Source: SXTU01 sp964496695
GTDB taxonomy: Bacteria > Verrucomicrobiota > Verrucomicrobiia > Limisphaerales > SXTU01
Reading direction: 5' to 3'
DNA length: 64,000 bases
NCBI GenBank assembly: GCA_964496695.1
Contig: CAZCBE010000007.1
Coordinates: 1 to 64,000, forward strand
Shown: positions 1 through 8,735 of the stretch, in pieces
How positions within the stretch are numbered: the stretch's first letter is position 1
How the letters are laid out: each line of letters opens with the position of its first letter
Position numbers and translations under genes: made by a program
Notes under the pieces: model-generated
The model's input: the letters and a program-made list of their open reading frames with translations, nothing else
What the model was told of the DNA's origin: nothing
Database searches by the model: none

Positions 1-90
1 TTTGGGCTTTGGAGTTTCTTTGGCGCTTGGGACTTGGAGCTTGGAATTTCCCGGCTTGCCTCCCTCTTCCACCGAAAACAGCGAAGAGCC
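1..90. repeat. Right half of long palindromic dispersed element (copy 1)
   Basis: The first 90 bases are nearly the reverse complement of the left arm of the copy at 37150. They contain the same runs of CTTTGGAGTTTCTTTGG and CTTGGAGCTTGGAATTT and the same outer end CACCGAAAACAGCGAAG. The left arm lies outside the window. Reading frames through this stretch are repeat translations, not genes. Confidence 0.8.
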
Positions 91-676
91 TAGCGCGGGT
101 TGGCAACCCGCTGGTGCCACGCACTTTTCTGAACCGTCCGGAACCAAGGACGCTCTGCCGGCTGCCAGCCGGCGAAACAGCAGACTACAAGTCTGCGCCA
201 CGCTGCCAGACCGTCGCGACTGCGGAAAGCGGCGAGAACTTCGCCGCAATCCATACCGCAACGGTCGTGCGGCCACGCCAGACCGGTTCCCAGCTTCCGC
301 TCCGGCTCGGAATCCAGGGCTCGCCACTGCTGCATCCAGGACCTCATACCCGGTCGCAGTGTAAATCGGTAGCATGCCGTCGGAAGCCACCCCACCCTCT
401 CCCCTCCTCCGAGGAAGGGAGAGGGAGCCGAACCGGCGTCGCAATCCGCATCACCTATTCCACCGATTGTCATCGGGAATTGGTATCACTTCGTTATTAA
501 ACGAAACCGCGTCATCGTTTAATAGCGACCGGGGCAATTAAACTTCATTAACAACTGCAGACAGGCGGCGTTCACCCGATGGCACGGAAGTCCGGCCACG
601 GCTGGCCCGTAACCGCTTCCCTCCAGCGGGCCCAACTTTCTTTCAAGAAGCTGCCGCCCCCGCGCGTCAGCCACTC
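91..676. other. Intergenic stretch made of small palindromes
   Basis: No gene is supported here. I see short palindromes typical of this genome: CGGGTTGGCAACCCGC near 97, GCAGACTACAAGTCTGCG near 178, a CCCTCTCCC/GGGAGAGGG hairpin at about 396-424, and an imperfect pair TATTAAACGA/TCGTTTAATA near 493-525. A GTG-started gene begins at the right edge. Confidence 0.6.
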
Positions 677-2008
677 GTGCAATTCCATTTGTCGCCGGAC
701 GGCTCCGGCTCCGGGCCGGGTGTCGCCGCTGGCCCCGCCGGTTTTTCCCGTCGTGAGTTCGTCGGCGGCCTGGCGCTGGCGGCGGGGGCGCAGCTTGTTC
801 CGGCGGCCGAGGCGCCGCTGAAGCGGGTGGCGGCGATCGTCACGGAATACATCCACAACTCGCACGCGGATGTGCTGGCCAGCCGGATGCTCCACAGCCA
901 CTCGATGGATGGAAAGGGCTCGTGGCCGCCGGGCAACGGCTGGCCCAAGCTCAAGCTCGCCAGCGCGTTCGTGGACCAGCAGCACCCGAAGGACACGAGC
1001 GCGCGGCTGGCCGGCGAGCACGGCTTCCTGCTGGCCAAGACCATCGAGCAGGCGTTGACGCTCGGCGGCAGTTCGCTCGCGGTGGACGGGGTGCTGCTGA
1101 TCGGCGAGCACGGGCAGTATCCGCTTTCGGACACGGGGCAGATCATGTATCCGCGCCGGCGCTTCTTCGAGGAGACGGCGGCGGTCTTCCGCAAGAGCGG
1201 GCGCAGCGTGCCGGTGTTTTCCGACAAGCACCTCGCGTGGAACTGGACGGATGCGAAGTGGATGTATGACACGGCGCGGGAACTCAACGTGCCGTTCATG
1301 GCCGGGTCGTCCATCCCGTGCCTGTGGCGGCATCCGGCGGTGGAGATGAAGCAGGGCGCGCGCGCGACGGAGGCGGTCGCGCTCTCGTATGGGCCGCTGG
1401 AGGGCTATGGTTTCCACGGGCTGGAGGGGCTGCAATGTCTCGTCGAGCGGCGGCAGGGGGGCGAGAGCGGCGTGGCGGCGGTGCAGTTCATGCAGGGGCC
1501 CGAGGTGTGGGAGGAGATGCGCAAGGGGCGCTTCAGCGAGGCGGTCTTTCAGGCGGCGGTGAACGCGCGGGAGAACAAGAAGCGGTTCAAGAAGCCGTTC
1601 ATCGAGCAGGTGAAGAACCCGGCGGCGTTCTTCATCGAGCATCGGGACGGCTTCAAGTCCACCATGATCCACGACAACAAGGACGGGCATAATGAGTGGA
1701 TCGTCGCGTGGGGTGAGCAGGGGCGGAAGGACATCCCCGCGACGGTGTTCTGGACGCAGGAAGCACGGCCGCTGGGACACTTCGGCATCCTGCTGGACGC
1801 CATCGAGAAGATGATCTACACGGGCAAGCCGACGTGGCCGGTGGAGCGCACGCTGCTGACCACGGGCGTGCTGGCCGCAGCCTTTCAATCCCGGCAGCAG
1901 GGAGGCCGGCGGCTGGAGACGCCGCATTTGGAGGTCCGCTATGAGCCGACGTTCACCTGGAAGGATCCGCCTGCGCCGATGCCCGACCGGCCGCTGCCGG
2001 GGATGTGA
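677..2008 (+). CDS. Tat-exported protein of unknown function
   Basis: A 443-residue protein starting at GTG. A twin-arginine motif (SRREF, about residues 24-28) followed by a hydrophobic alanine-rich run predicts Tat export. The mature part resembles proteins common in Planctomycetes and Verrucomicrobia that are annotated only as hypothetical; its N-terminal third has a nucleotide-fold look (IVTEY, VDGVLLIGEHG) that recalls Gfo/Idh/MocA oxidoreductases, but I see no clear cofactor motif. The gene stands alone, ahead of the NfeD-FloA operon. The start is uncertain because no strong ribosome binding site is visible. The frame is well supported; function is unknown. Confidence 0.75.
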   Translation: MQFHLSPDGSGSGPGVAAGPAGFSRREFVGGLALAAGAQLVPAAEAPLKRVAAIVTEYIHNSHADVLASRMLHSHSMDGKGSWPPGNGWPKLKLASAFVDQQHPKDTSARLAGEHGFLLAKTIEQALTLGGSSLAVDGVLLIGEHGQYPLSDTGQIMYPRRRFFEETAAVFRKSGRSVPVFSDKHLAWNWTDAKWMYDTARELNVPFMAGSSIPCLWRHPAVEMKQGARATEAVALSYGPLEGYGFHGLEGLQCLVERRQGGESGVAAVQFMQGPEVWEEMRKGRFSEAVFQAAVNARENKKRFKKPFIEQVKNPAAFFIEHRDGFKSTMIHDNKDGHNEWIVAWGEQGRKDIPATVFWTQEARPLGHFGILLDAIEKMIYTGKPTWPVERTLLTTGVLAAAFQSRQQGGRRLETPHLEVRYEPTFTWKDPPAPMPDRPLPGM

Positions 2009-2009
2009 A

Positions 2010-2085
2010 GCGGGGAAGAAGTAATTAGTGATTAGTCGCCGACTGATGCCAGGACTAATCACCAAGCCCTAATTACTTCCCTTCC
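2010..2085. repeat. Imperfect inverted repeat between genes
   Basis: GAAGTAATTAGTGATTAGTC on the left is matched in inverse orientation by GACTAATCACC and CCTAATTACTTCC on the right. It lies directly after the stop codon and could act as a weak bidirectional terminator or be another mobile palindrome. Confidence 0.5.
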
Positions 2086-2149
2086 GGCTACAATCCACCC
2101 CTCGGAATTCCACTTGGCCCCCGCAAGTCAGGGGCCTACTCTCGCCGCC

Positions 2150-2605
2150 ATGGTCCTTGTCATCACCTTGCTGCTGGTGGGCGCGGTGCTGCTGCTCGCG
2201 GAGACGGTGCTGCCCGGCATGATCGCGGGCGTTCTCGGCGTGCTGAGCCTCATCGCGGGCGTGGTGGTGGGCTATCAGGAGTTTGGGGCGGTGACGGGGA
2301 ACTGGATTCTGCTCGGCACGCTGGCAGGCCTGTTCGTGGGTTTCCTGCTCTGGGTGAGATACTTTCCGAAAAGCCGGTTCGGACGGGTTTACGCCTCCGA
2401 CGGGGTGGTGGGGGACATCGGCACGGAGCGGCCCGAACTCGTCGGCCAGTCCGGGGTGGCGCATACGGCGCTGCGACCGGCGGGCGTGGCGATCCTCAAC
2501 GGCCAGCGGGTGGACGTGGTGACCGAGGGCGCGATGATCGAGCGCGGAGAAACCGTGCGGGTCGTGGCCGTTGAAGGCATGCGGGTGGTGGTCCGCCAGG
2601 TTTGA
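2150..2605 (+). CDS. NfeD-like membrane protein
   Basis: 151 residues from the ATG at 2150; a TTG 36 bases upstream is possible but adds a non-hydrophobic leader. Three hydrophobic segments (about residues 1-25, 26-45 and 52-72) precede a soluble beta-rich domain (GQSGVAHTALRPAG to the end) that matches the OB-fold of short NfeD proteins. NfeD proteins are membrane partners of SPFH/flotillin proteins and are thought to help organise membrane microdomains. The next gene, 38 bp downstream, encodes the flotillin, so the pair is the classic arrangement and very likely one transcript. The long-form protease domain of NfeD is absent. Confidence 0.85.
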   Translation: MVLVITLLLVGAVLLLAETVLPGMIAGVLGVLSLIAGVVVGYQEFGAVTGNWILLGTLAGLFVGFLLWVRYFPKSRFGRVYASDGVVGDIGTERPELVGQSGVAHTALRPAGVAILNGQRVDVVTEGAMIERGETVRVVAVEGMRVVVRQV

Positions 2606-2643
2606 ATTACAATTTTAGCAGTCAACAACGCACTGATCCCATT

Positions 2644-3690
2644 ATGGAACTCACCCCAATTTTCGCACAACTCGAGGGCAAAGGCATGTTTCTCCTCTAC
2701 GCCGTGCTGGGCCTCGCCGCCTTCTTCTTCGCCATCCTGGTGCTGAACTTCGGCATGATCTGGGTGCGCGCCTGGACCTCCGGCGCGAGCGTGACCTTCA
2801 CCCAGTTGATTGCGCTCAAGCTCCGCAGCGTGCCGGTGGGCCTCATCGTGGACACGCGCATCACGGCGGTGAAGTCCGGCATCCCCATCACGATTGACGA
2901 CCTGTCCAACTACTATCTTGCCGGCGGCAACGTCGAGGCCGTGGTGCAGGCGCTCATCGCTGCGAAGAAGGCCGGCATCCATCTGGACTTCGACCGCAGT
3001 TGCGCCATTGATCTCGCCACGAAGGGCACGGGCAAGACCGTGCTCGAGGCCGTGCGGACCTCGGTGAATCCGAAGGTCATTGACTGCCCCGCCGCCTCGT
3101 CCGGCAAAGTGACGATTGACGCCGTGGCCAAGGACGGCATCGCGGTGAAGGTGAAGGCCCGCGTGACGGTGCGCACCAATCTGGACCGCTTCGTGGGCGG
3201 CGCGACGGAGGAGACCATCATTGCGCGCGTCGGCGAGGGCATCGTCACCACCATCGGCTCCTCCGAGAGCTACAAGGCCGTGCTCGAAAACCCCGACCGT
3301 ATCTCCAAGACCGTGCTGGAGAAGGGCCTGGATTCCGGCACCGCGTTTGAAATTCTCTCGATTGACATCGCGGACGTGGACGTGGGCGAGAACGTCGGTG
3401 CGAAGCTGCAGGCCGAGCAGGCCGAGGCAAACAAGCTGATCGCGCAGGCGCAGGCCGAAGTGCGCCGCGCCGCCGCCGTGGCGACCGAGCAGGAAATGGT
3501 GGCCCGCGTGTCCGAGATGCGCGCGCGCGTCGTCGAGGCCGAGGCGCAGGTGCCGCTGGCGATGGCCGAGGCCTTCCGCAACGGCAACCTGGGCGTGATG
3601 GACTACTACAAGATGAAGAACATGCAGGCGGACACCGGCATGCGCGAGAGCATCGCCACCGCCGGGGCCACGCCGCAGGTGAAGTCCTGA
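2644..3690 (+). CDS. floA: Flotillin-like protein FloA
   Basis: 348 residues from the ATG at 2644; a TTG at 2602 overlaps the upstream stop and is less likely. The N-terminus has one hydrophobic membrane segment (about residues 12-36), followed by an SPFH-like region and an Ala/Glu-rich helical tail (AEQAEANKLIAQAQAEVRRA) typical of flotillins. Length fits the FloA (YqfA) family, about 330 residues. FloA forms membrane foci that scaffold signalling and secretion proteins. It lies 18 bp before the proline-rich gene and 38 bp after the NfeD gene, so the three form an operon. Confidence 0.93.
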   Translation: MELTPIFAQLEGKGMFLLYAVLGLAAFFFAILVLNFGMIWVRAWTSGASVTFTQLIALKLRSVPVGLIVDTRITAVKSGIPITIDDLSNYYLAGGNVEAVVQALIAAKKAGIHLDFDRSCAIDLATKGTGKTVLEAVRTSVNPKVIDCPAASSGKVTIDAVAKDGIAVKVKARVTVRTNLDRFVGGATEETIIARVGEGIVTTIGSSESYKAVLENPDRISKTVLEKGLDSGTAFEILSIDIADVDVGENVGAKLQAEQAEANKLIAQAQAEVRRAAAVATEQEMVARVSEMRARVVEAEAQVPLAMAEAFRNGNLGVMDYYKMKNMQADTGMRESIATAGATPQVKS

Positions 3691-3708
3691 TTCACCGGGA
3701 AGCTGCTT

Positions 3709-4446
3709 GTGACCGAGTTCGCACCCATCACGGTTGTTCCCGGCGGCTGCCTCGCCGTCACGACGGACAACATCTGGGTGATGCTGGCCATCGTCGTGAT
3801 CTCGGCGCTGGCAAGCTGGGTGCAGGGCCGCAACAAGAAGGGCGACCAGCCGCAGCCGTGGGGCGGCGAGGATGACGAGAGCTACCGGCCGCAGCCCCCT
3901 CCCCCCACCCGTGCGCCCCAGTCCGCGCCAGGCCAGCCATTGAACTGGGAAGAGGAACTCAAGCGCCTGCTGGAAGGCAAGCCGCCGCTGGACACCACGG
4001 CCAGCCCGCCGCCCCCGCCCCCGCCGCCCATCGTCCGCCGTCACACGCCTCCGCCTCCCCCCCCGTTGCCTGAGCGCGTGGCGCGTGAGTCGCAGCCGAT
4101 GGATTACGAGGGGCGGCCCTCGCGCGAGAGCGCGCCGACGCCGTGGCAGGACGTGGCGCTCGACTCGCAGCCGGCACCGACCAAGCCGCTGGCGCGCCTC
4201 GATCACTCTACGCATGCGTATCAACGCGCCACGCACCTGCACGAGACGGTGGCTGCGCACCTGCAGCGTGTGGGCGAGCAGACGGAGAAGCACGGCAAGC
4301 CGCTGACCGTCAGCACGGTGGCGCGGCGGGACGCCGGTTCCCCCGACGCCCGGGCGGTGGTGGGCCTTCTGCGCCAGCCTGCCACGGCGCGGCAGGCGCT
4401 GCTGGCCTCGTTTGTGCTGGCCCCGCCCAAGTCATTGGAGGGTTAG
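3709..4446 (+). CDS. Proline-rich single-pass membrane protein of unknown function
   Basis: 245 residues from a GTG 18 bp after floA. Residues about 21-38 (DNIWVMLAIVVISALASWV) form one membrane helix; the rest is a low-complexity, proline-rich cytoplasmic region (runs of 6-8 prolines) ending in a short helical segment (VVGLLRQPATARQALLASFVLAPP). No domain is recognised. Position in the NfeD-FloA operon suggests a role at FloA microdomains, which is inference. The C-terminal helix resembles a small conserved motif and may be the functional part. Confidence 0.75.
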   Translation: MTEFAPITVVPGGCLAVTTDNIWVMLAIVVISALASWVQGRNKKGDQPQPWGGEDDESYRPQPPPPTRAPQSAPGQPLNWEEELKRLLEGKPPLDTTASPPPPPPPPIVRRHTPPPPPPLPERVARESQPMDYEGRPSRESAPTPWQDVALDSQPAPTKPLARLDHSTHAYQRATHLHETVAAHLQRVGEQTEKHGKPLTVSTVARRDAGSPDARAVVGLLRQPATARQALLASFVLAPPKSLEG

Positions 4447-4454
4447 GTCTGAAC

Positions 4455-4760
4455 TCCGATACAGCGGTCCTCCGCTGTTTTCAGCGGCATGAGTGTGGGA
4501 GAAGCTCCCAATCCCAAGTCCCAGATTCCAAAGCAGCTCCAAATTCCAAAATTCAAAGGGTCGCCCGGCACTGGACGAGCAAGCCGGACCGAACCAGGGC
4601 GGAAGCGCTGGCGGGGCGCGGCGCGCCGAACGATTGGAGTTTGAGCTTTGGAATTTCTTTGGAATCTGGGGCTCGGAACTTGGAATTTTCTTCTCCACCT
4701 CCCTGCTCCAGCGGAAACAGCGAAGCACCGACAAAGCATCGGCCTTTTCCGAGTCCGGAC
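4455..4760. repeat. Long palindromic dispersed element (copy 2), about 300 bp
   Basis: Outer ends CGCTGTTTTCAGCGG and CAGCGGAAACAGCG are inverted. The arms carry CCCAAGTCCCAGATTCC and GGAATTTCTTTGGAATC in inverse orientation. The centre, around 4565-4635 (GGACCGAACCAGGGCGGAAG), is the reverse complement of the centre of the copy at 37150. Frames through it are not genes. It occupies most of the 420-bp gap before the ribonucleotide reductase region. Confidence 0.8.
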
Positions 4761-4862
4761 TAGGCATTTACCTGCCCCAGGGGTGGGGTAATCACCCCGT
4801 CACCTGGTTGTTTCCGGTTGTTCACAATCCCTCCGGCCAGTTGTCCACAAACCCCGCCGAAC

Positions 4863-4884
4863 CCCCGTGTTTTCGGGGCTTTTT
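4863..4884 (+). terminator. Possible small intrinsic terminator
   Basis: A 5-bp G/C stem (CCCCG/CGGGG, loop of six) is followed by five T. It lies just upstream of the nrdJ promoter and would insulate it from the floA operon. The stem is short, so this is tentative. Confidence 0.4.
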
Positions 4885-4924
4885 GAGACGAATAACCATC
4901 CGATAACTTTTATTCAAAAATTAC

Positions 4925-4952
4925 TTGTCACCACTACATGTAGTGCTAGCCT
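4925..4952 (+). promoter_or_regulatory. Probable nrdJ promoter with an NrdR box in the spacer
   Basis: The perfect palindrome CACTACATGTAGTG (4932-4945) matches the NrdR-box pattern (aCACTAtATaTAGTGt) apart from one symmetric pair of changes. It falls between a TTGTCA (4925-4930) and a TAGCCT (4947-4952) spaced by 16 bases. An ATP-cone repressor bound there would block RNA polymerase. NrdR control of ribonucleotide reductase genes is well established; here it is inferred from the site alone. Confidence 0.65.
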
Positions 4953-5061
4953 GACCGTCGCTCCCCAACCAATGGGGTGTCCCGGGAAGCAAGCACAACC
5001 GGGAACTCCAGCAGCGAAGGGAGCCTTGTCGTCGGTTTCGTTCTGGCTGTATGGTGCGGCC

Positions 5062-8000
5062 ATGAGCGCGAAAGACGGCGAAGTGCCCGACAAATCTAGC
5101 CAACCGCAACCCATGATTGACGCTCCTGAGCCAATGCTCGCCCCTGCCACCGCCGCCCGCCGCCCCGCCGCCACCGTGACCGCCCCCCGCGCCACCAAAT
5201 CCGCTGCCAAATCCGGCAAGAAATCCTCGCTCGCCCGCGTCTTCTCGGACGCCAAGGTGAAGCCCTTCGACCAGATCGAATGGGACAAGCGCACCGCCGA
5301 GATCACCGATGACTCTGGGAAGACGATTTTCAAGCAGGAGGGCGTCGAAGTGCCCAAGAACTGGTCGCTGCTCGCCACCAAGGTCGTCTGCTCCAAGTAT
5401 TTCTACGGGGATCCCACCAAGCCCGAGCGCGAGAAGTCGGTCAAGCAGCTCATTCACCGCGTCACCCGCACCCTCGCGGACTGGGGCGTCAAAGACGGCT
5501 ACTTCACCAAGGCCGAGGGCGAGATCTTCTATGACGAACTGACCTGGCTCTGCGTGAACCAATACGGCGCGTTCAACTCGCCGGTCTGGTTCAACGTGGG
5601 TCTCTATCATCAATACGGCGTCGGTATGACCTCCGGCAAGGGCAACTGGTTCGTGAACCGCAAGACCAGCGTGGCCGAGCGCGCCCACACCCAATACGAA
5701 TACCCGCAGGGCAGCGCGTGCTTCATCCAGACGGTTGAGGACAACATGGAGTCCATCATGCACCTCGCCTACTCCGAGGCCATGCTCTTCAAGCTCGGCT
5801 CCGGCACGGGCACCGACCTGACCCCGATCCGCAGCTCCCGCGAGAAGCTCTCCGGCGGCGGCCGGCCCAGCGGTCCGCTCTCCTTCCTCCGCGTCTATGA
5901 CCAGGTGGCCAACGTCGTGAAGTCCGGCGGCAAGACCCGCCGCGCGGCCAAGATGAACACGCTGCGCGACTGGCACGGCGACATCGAGGAGTTCATTGAC
6001 TGCAAGCAGAAGGAAGAGAAGAAGGCCTGGGCGCTCATCGAGCAGGGCTACGACGGCTCCTTCAACGGCGAGGCCTACGGCTCCGTCATGTATCAGAACG
6101 AGAACCTCTCCGTGCGCGTCTCCGACGAGTTCATGTCCGCCGCGCTCGAGGGCAAGGAGTGGTGGACCAAGTCCATCACCAGCGGCCAGCCGCTCCAGAA
6201 GAAGGACGCGAACACGCTGCTCAACAAGATCGCCGAGGGCACGCACATCTGCGGCGATCCCGGCCTGCAATACGACGGCGCGATCCAGAAGTGGCACACC
6301 TGCAAGGGCACCGAGCCGATCCACTCCACGAACCCGTGCTCGGAATACGTGTTCCTCAACAACACCGCCTGCAACCTCGCCTCGCTGAACCTCATGAAGT
6401 TCAAGCGCGAGGACGGCAAGTTCGACGTCGAGCGCTACAAGGCCGCCGTGCGCATCTACATCACCGCGCAGGAAATCCTCGTGGACAACGCGAGCTACCC
6501 GACCAAGGAGATCGCCGAGAACTCGCACATCTTCCGCACGCTGGGCCTGGGCTTCGCGAACCTCGGCTCGCTCTGCATGAGCTACGGCCTGCCGTATGAC
6601 TCGCACGAGGGCCGCGCCCTCGCCGGCGCGCTCACCGCCATCATGACCGGCCACGCTTACGAACAGAGCGCGGAACTCGCCGCGCAGGTCGGTGCCTTCA
6701 AGGGCTACCGCGACGCGCGCTGCGCCGGCGTCACCAAGCCGCTCAAGAAGGACAACGTGGACTCGATGCTCGGTGTCATCCACCTGCACCGCAACGCGGT
6801 CGAGGACATCCAGCCCAGCGAGGAGTTCAACTACCTGAAGGACGAGGCCCGCCGCGTGTGGGACGGCGCGCTCGTGAAGGGCAAGAAGCACGGCTTCCGC
6901 AACGCGCAGGTCACGGTGCTCGCGCCCACGGGCACGATCGCCTTCCTCATGGACTGCGACACCACGGGCATCGAGCCGGACATCGCGCTGGTCAAATACA
7001 AGCTCCTCGCCGGCGGCGGCATGTTGAAGATCGTCAACCGCGGCGTGCCCGACGCGCTCCGTCGGCTCGGCTACAACGAGACGGAGAACGAGTCCATCAT
7101 CGCGCACATCGAGAAGCACGACACGATCGAGGACGTGGAAGAGAACGGCCAGGTGATCAAGAGCGGCGTCAAGCCCCAGCACCTGGAAGTCTTTGACTGC
7201 GCCTTCAAGGCCTACAAGGGCAAGCGCAGCATCCACTACATGGCCCACCTGAGCATGATGGCCGCCGCGCAGCCGTTCATCTCCGGGGCCATCAGCAAGA
7301 CGGTGAACCTGCCCAGCGACGCGACCGTGGCCGACGTGCGGGACGCCTACGTGCAGGCCTGGCGCATGGGCCTCAAGTGCGTCGCCATCTACCGCGACGG
7401 CTCGAAGCGTTCGCAGCCGCTCAACACCAAGAAGACCAACGAAGGTGCGGACAAGGTCGCGAATGCCGCCGCCGTCGTGGCCGAGCAGACCGCGACGCTG
7501 GAAAGCCGCATCAAGGATCTGGAAGTGGAAATCTCCCGCCTGCACGAGCAGGTGGGCAAGCCCCTGCGCCGCAAGCTCCCCGAGACGCGCGCCTCCTACA
7601 CGCACAAGTTCGACGTGGCCGGCCACGAGGGCTACCTCACCGTCGGCGTCTTCCCGGATGGCACCCCGGGCGAGATGTTCATCACCATGTCGAAGGAAGG
7701 TTCGACCATCGGCGGCCTCATGGACAGCGTGGCCGCGCTCACCAGCATGTCGCTGCAATACGGCGTGCCGTTGGACGCGCTCGTCCGCAAGTTCGCGCAC
7801 CAGCGCTTCGAGCCGAGCGGCTTCACCAAGAATCCGGAGATTGGCCGCGCCAGCAGCATCATTGACTACGTGTTCCGCTGGCTCGCGTTCCAGTTCGTCC
7901 CCGGCTACCGCGAGGCGAACGCGAAGGAAGGCCAGCCGAACCTCCCGCTGCCCGGCCTGACCGAGATCGAGCGCCAGAGCGTGAACCGCTCCGTGCCCGA

Positions 8001-8220
8001 GCTGCCGCTCTCCGGCGACACCGACATCCTCGTGAAGAGCGAAGTCCTGCGCGCCGCCGTCGTCGCCGGTCAGACAGACCACAAGGTCCAGAGCCTCAAT
8101 GACGCGCTCCGGCACCTCATGCACGACGCGCCCGCCTGCCCGAAGTGCGGCCACATCGCCGTGCGCAACGGCGCGTGCTTCAAGTGCCTGAACTGCGGCG
8201 AGAGCCTGGGCTGCTCGTAA
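5062..8220 (+). CDS. nrdJ: Class II (B12-dependent) ribonucleotide reductase
   Basis: Converts ribonucleotides to deoxyribonucleotides using adenosylcobalamin, with no oxygen need. 1052 residues from the ATG at 5062; an in-frame start 195 bases upstream would have to span the promoter and NrdR box, so it is rejected. Visible motifs: FNSPVWFN near residue 175, NPCSEY (Cys about 426), the APTGTI loop with DTTGIEPD, and a C-terminal Cys cluster (CPKCG, CFKCLNCG, GCS) that serves reduction. A short coiled coil (about 812-835) lies between the core and the C-terminal domain, as in long NrdJ proteins. No ATP cone is obvious. It is monocistronic: own promoter, strong terminator. Confidence 0.95.
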   Translation: MSAKDGEVPDKSSQPQPMIDAPEPMLAPATAARRPAATVTAPRATKSAAKSGKKSSLARVFSDAKVKPFDQIEWDKRTAEITDDSGKTIFKQEGVEVPKNWSLLATKVVCSKYFYGDPTKPEREKSVKQLIHRVTRTLADWGVKDGYFTKAEGEIFYDELTWLCVNQYGAFNSPVWFNVGLYHQYGVGMTSGKGNWFVNRKTSVAERAHTQYEYPQGSACFIQTVEDNMESIMHLAYSEAMLFKLGSGTGTDLTPIRSSREKLSGGGRPSGPLSFLRVYDQVANVVKSGGKTRRAAKMNTLRDWHGDIEEFIDCKQKEEKKAWALIEQGYDGSFNGEAYGSVMYQNENLSVRVSDEFMSAALEGKEWWTKSITSGQPLQKKDANTLLNKIAEGTHICGDPGLQYDGAIQKWHTCKGTEPIHSTNPCSEYVFLNNTACNLASLNLMKFKREDGKFDVERYKAAVRIYITAQEILVDNASYPTKEIAENSHIFRTLGLGFANLGSLCMSYGLPYDSHEGRALAGALTAIMTGHAYEQSAELAAQVGAFKGYRDARCAGVTKPLKKDNVDSMLGVIHLHRNAVEDIQPSEEFNYLKDEARRVWDGALVKGKKHGFRNAQVTVLAPTGTIAFLMDCDTTGIEPDIALVKYKLLAGGGMLKIVNRGVPDALRRLGYNETENESIIAHIEKHDTIEDVEENGQVIKSGVKPQHLEVFDCAFKAYKGKRSIHYMAHLSMMAAAQPFISGAISKTVNLPSDATVADVRDAYVQAWRMGLKCVAIYRDGSKRSQPLNTKKTNEGADKVANAAAVVAEQTATLESRIKDLEVEISRLHEQVGKPLRRKLPETRASYTHKFDVAGHEGYLTVGVFPDGTPGEMFITMSKEGSTIGGLMDSVAALTSMSLQYGVPLDALVRKFAHQRFEPSGFTKNPEIGRASSIIDYVFRWLAFQFVPGYREANAKEGQPNLPLPGLTEIERQSVNRSVPELPLSGDTDILVKSEVLRAAVVAGQTDHKVQSLNDALRHLMHDAPACPKCGHIAVRNGACFKCLNCGESLGCS

Positions 8221-8242
8221 GCCCGAGCGTCCATCCATTCAC

Positions 8243-8278
8243 AAAGGCCGGGGAGCGATCCCCGGCCTTTTTGTTTTT
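8243..8278 (+). terminator. Intrinsic terminator of nrdJ
   Basis: A perfect 12-bp stem (AAAGGCCGGGGA paired with TCCCCGGCCTTT) closed by a GCGA tetraloop is followed by a T-rich tail (TTGTTTTT). It begins 22 bases after the nrdJ stop. Confidence 0.93.
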
Positions 8279-8348
8279 GGAGCGCCGGTCTCCGACCCGG
8301 CGTGGACGGATTCTCGGATGAACGCGCCGGGTCGGAGACCGGCGCTCC
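8279..8348. repeat. 70-bp palindromic element (copy 1)
   Basis: It starts GGAGCGCCGGTCTCCGACCC and ends with the inverse (GGGTCGGAGACCGGCGCTCC), with a 20-odd base unpaired centre. Exactly 70 bp, as are the copies at 11144 and 23190. Confidence 0.88.
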
Positions 8349-8364
8349 GCTGAAGGGGGCTGCC

Positions 8365-8565
8365 TCAGCGCCTGGCCGTGTAGATGCAGAAGAGGCCGAC
8401 GAGGATCAGCGCGGTGCCGCCGGCATAGATCTGGATGGCCCGCTCCGGCGGCGACCCGGTGAAGGTCTGCACCATCCGCGAGCCGATGGACTGGGTGATG
8501 CCATGGCCCCACACCAGCACCAGCACCCCGCCGACCAGACAAATGACCCCGACGCCCTTCTTCAT
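8365..8565 (-). CDS. DUF3185-like small membrane protein
   Basis: 66 residues from the ATG at 8565; longer starts upstream run into sequence without membrane or conserved character. Two hydrophobic segments (GVGVICLVGGVLVLVWG and AGGTALILVGLFCIYTA) flank a polar middle with a Gln-Thr-Phe-Thr-Gly-Ser-Pro motif; this two-helix layout with VFTG-type motif matches DUF3185 proteins. Function is unknown. It is separated from the three-Cys gene by 170 bp, so operon membership is doubtful. Confidence 0.7.
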   Translation of the reverse strand: MKKGVGVICLVGGVLVLVWGHGITQSIGSRMVQTFTGSPPERAIQIYAGGTALILVGLFCIYTARR

Positions 8566-8735
8566 GGCTTCGCGATAACGGGTGAGTGGGGGCTTATGCA
8601 AGCCCGCAATCCAAACGGGCGAAACCAGCCGCCAGAAAGTCCGCCCGCGTGCCACGCTGGCGTAGACGGCTCCCGTTTGGAGCGCCCCGGGTGCGCGGAT
8701 GCGTCAAACGGGAGCAAGTTGGGGTGAGCCTGAGG

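Noticed and set aside
4930..5061. Cobalamin riboswitch before nrdJ
   Set aside because: A B12-dependent enzyme suggests one, but I find no B12-box consensus; the palindrome is better explained as an NrdR site.
4921..8238. Very long open frame on the minus strand opposite nrdJ
   Set aside because: Antisense to a well-conserved enzyme; Ala/Arg/Leu-rich composition and no motif. GC-rich genes leave open antisense frames.
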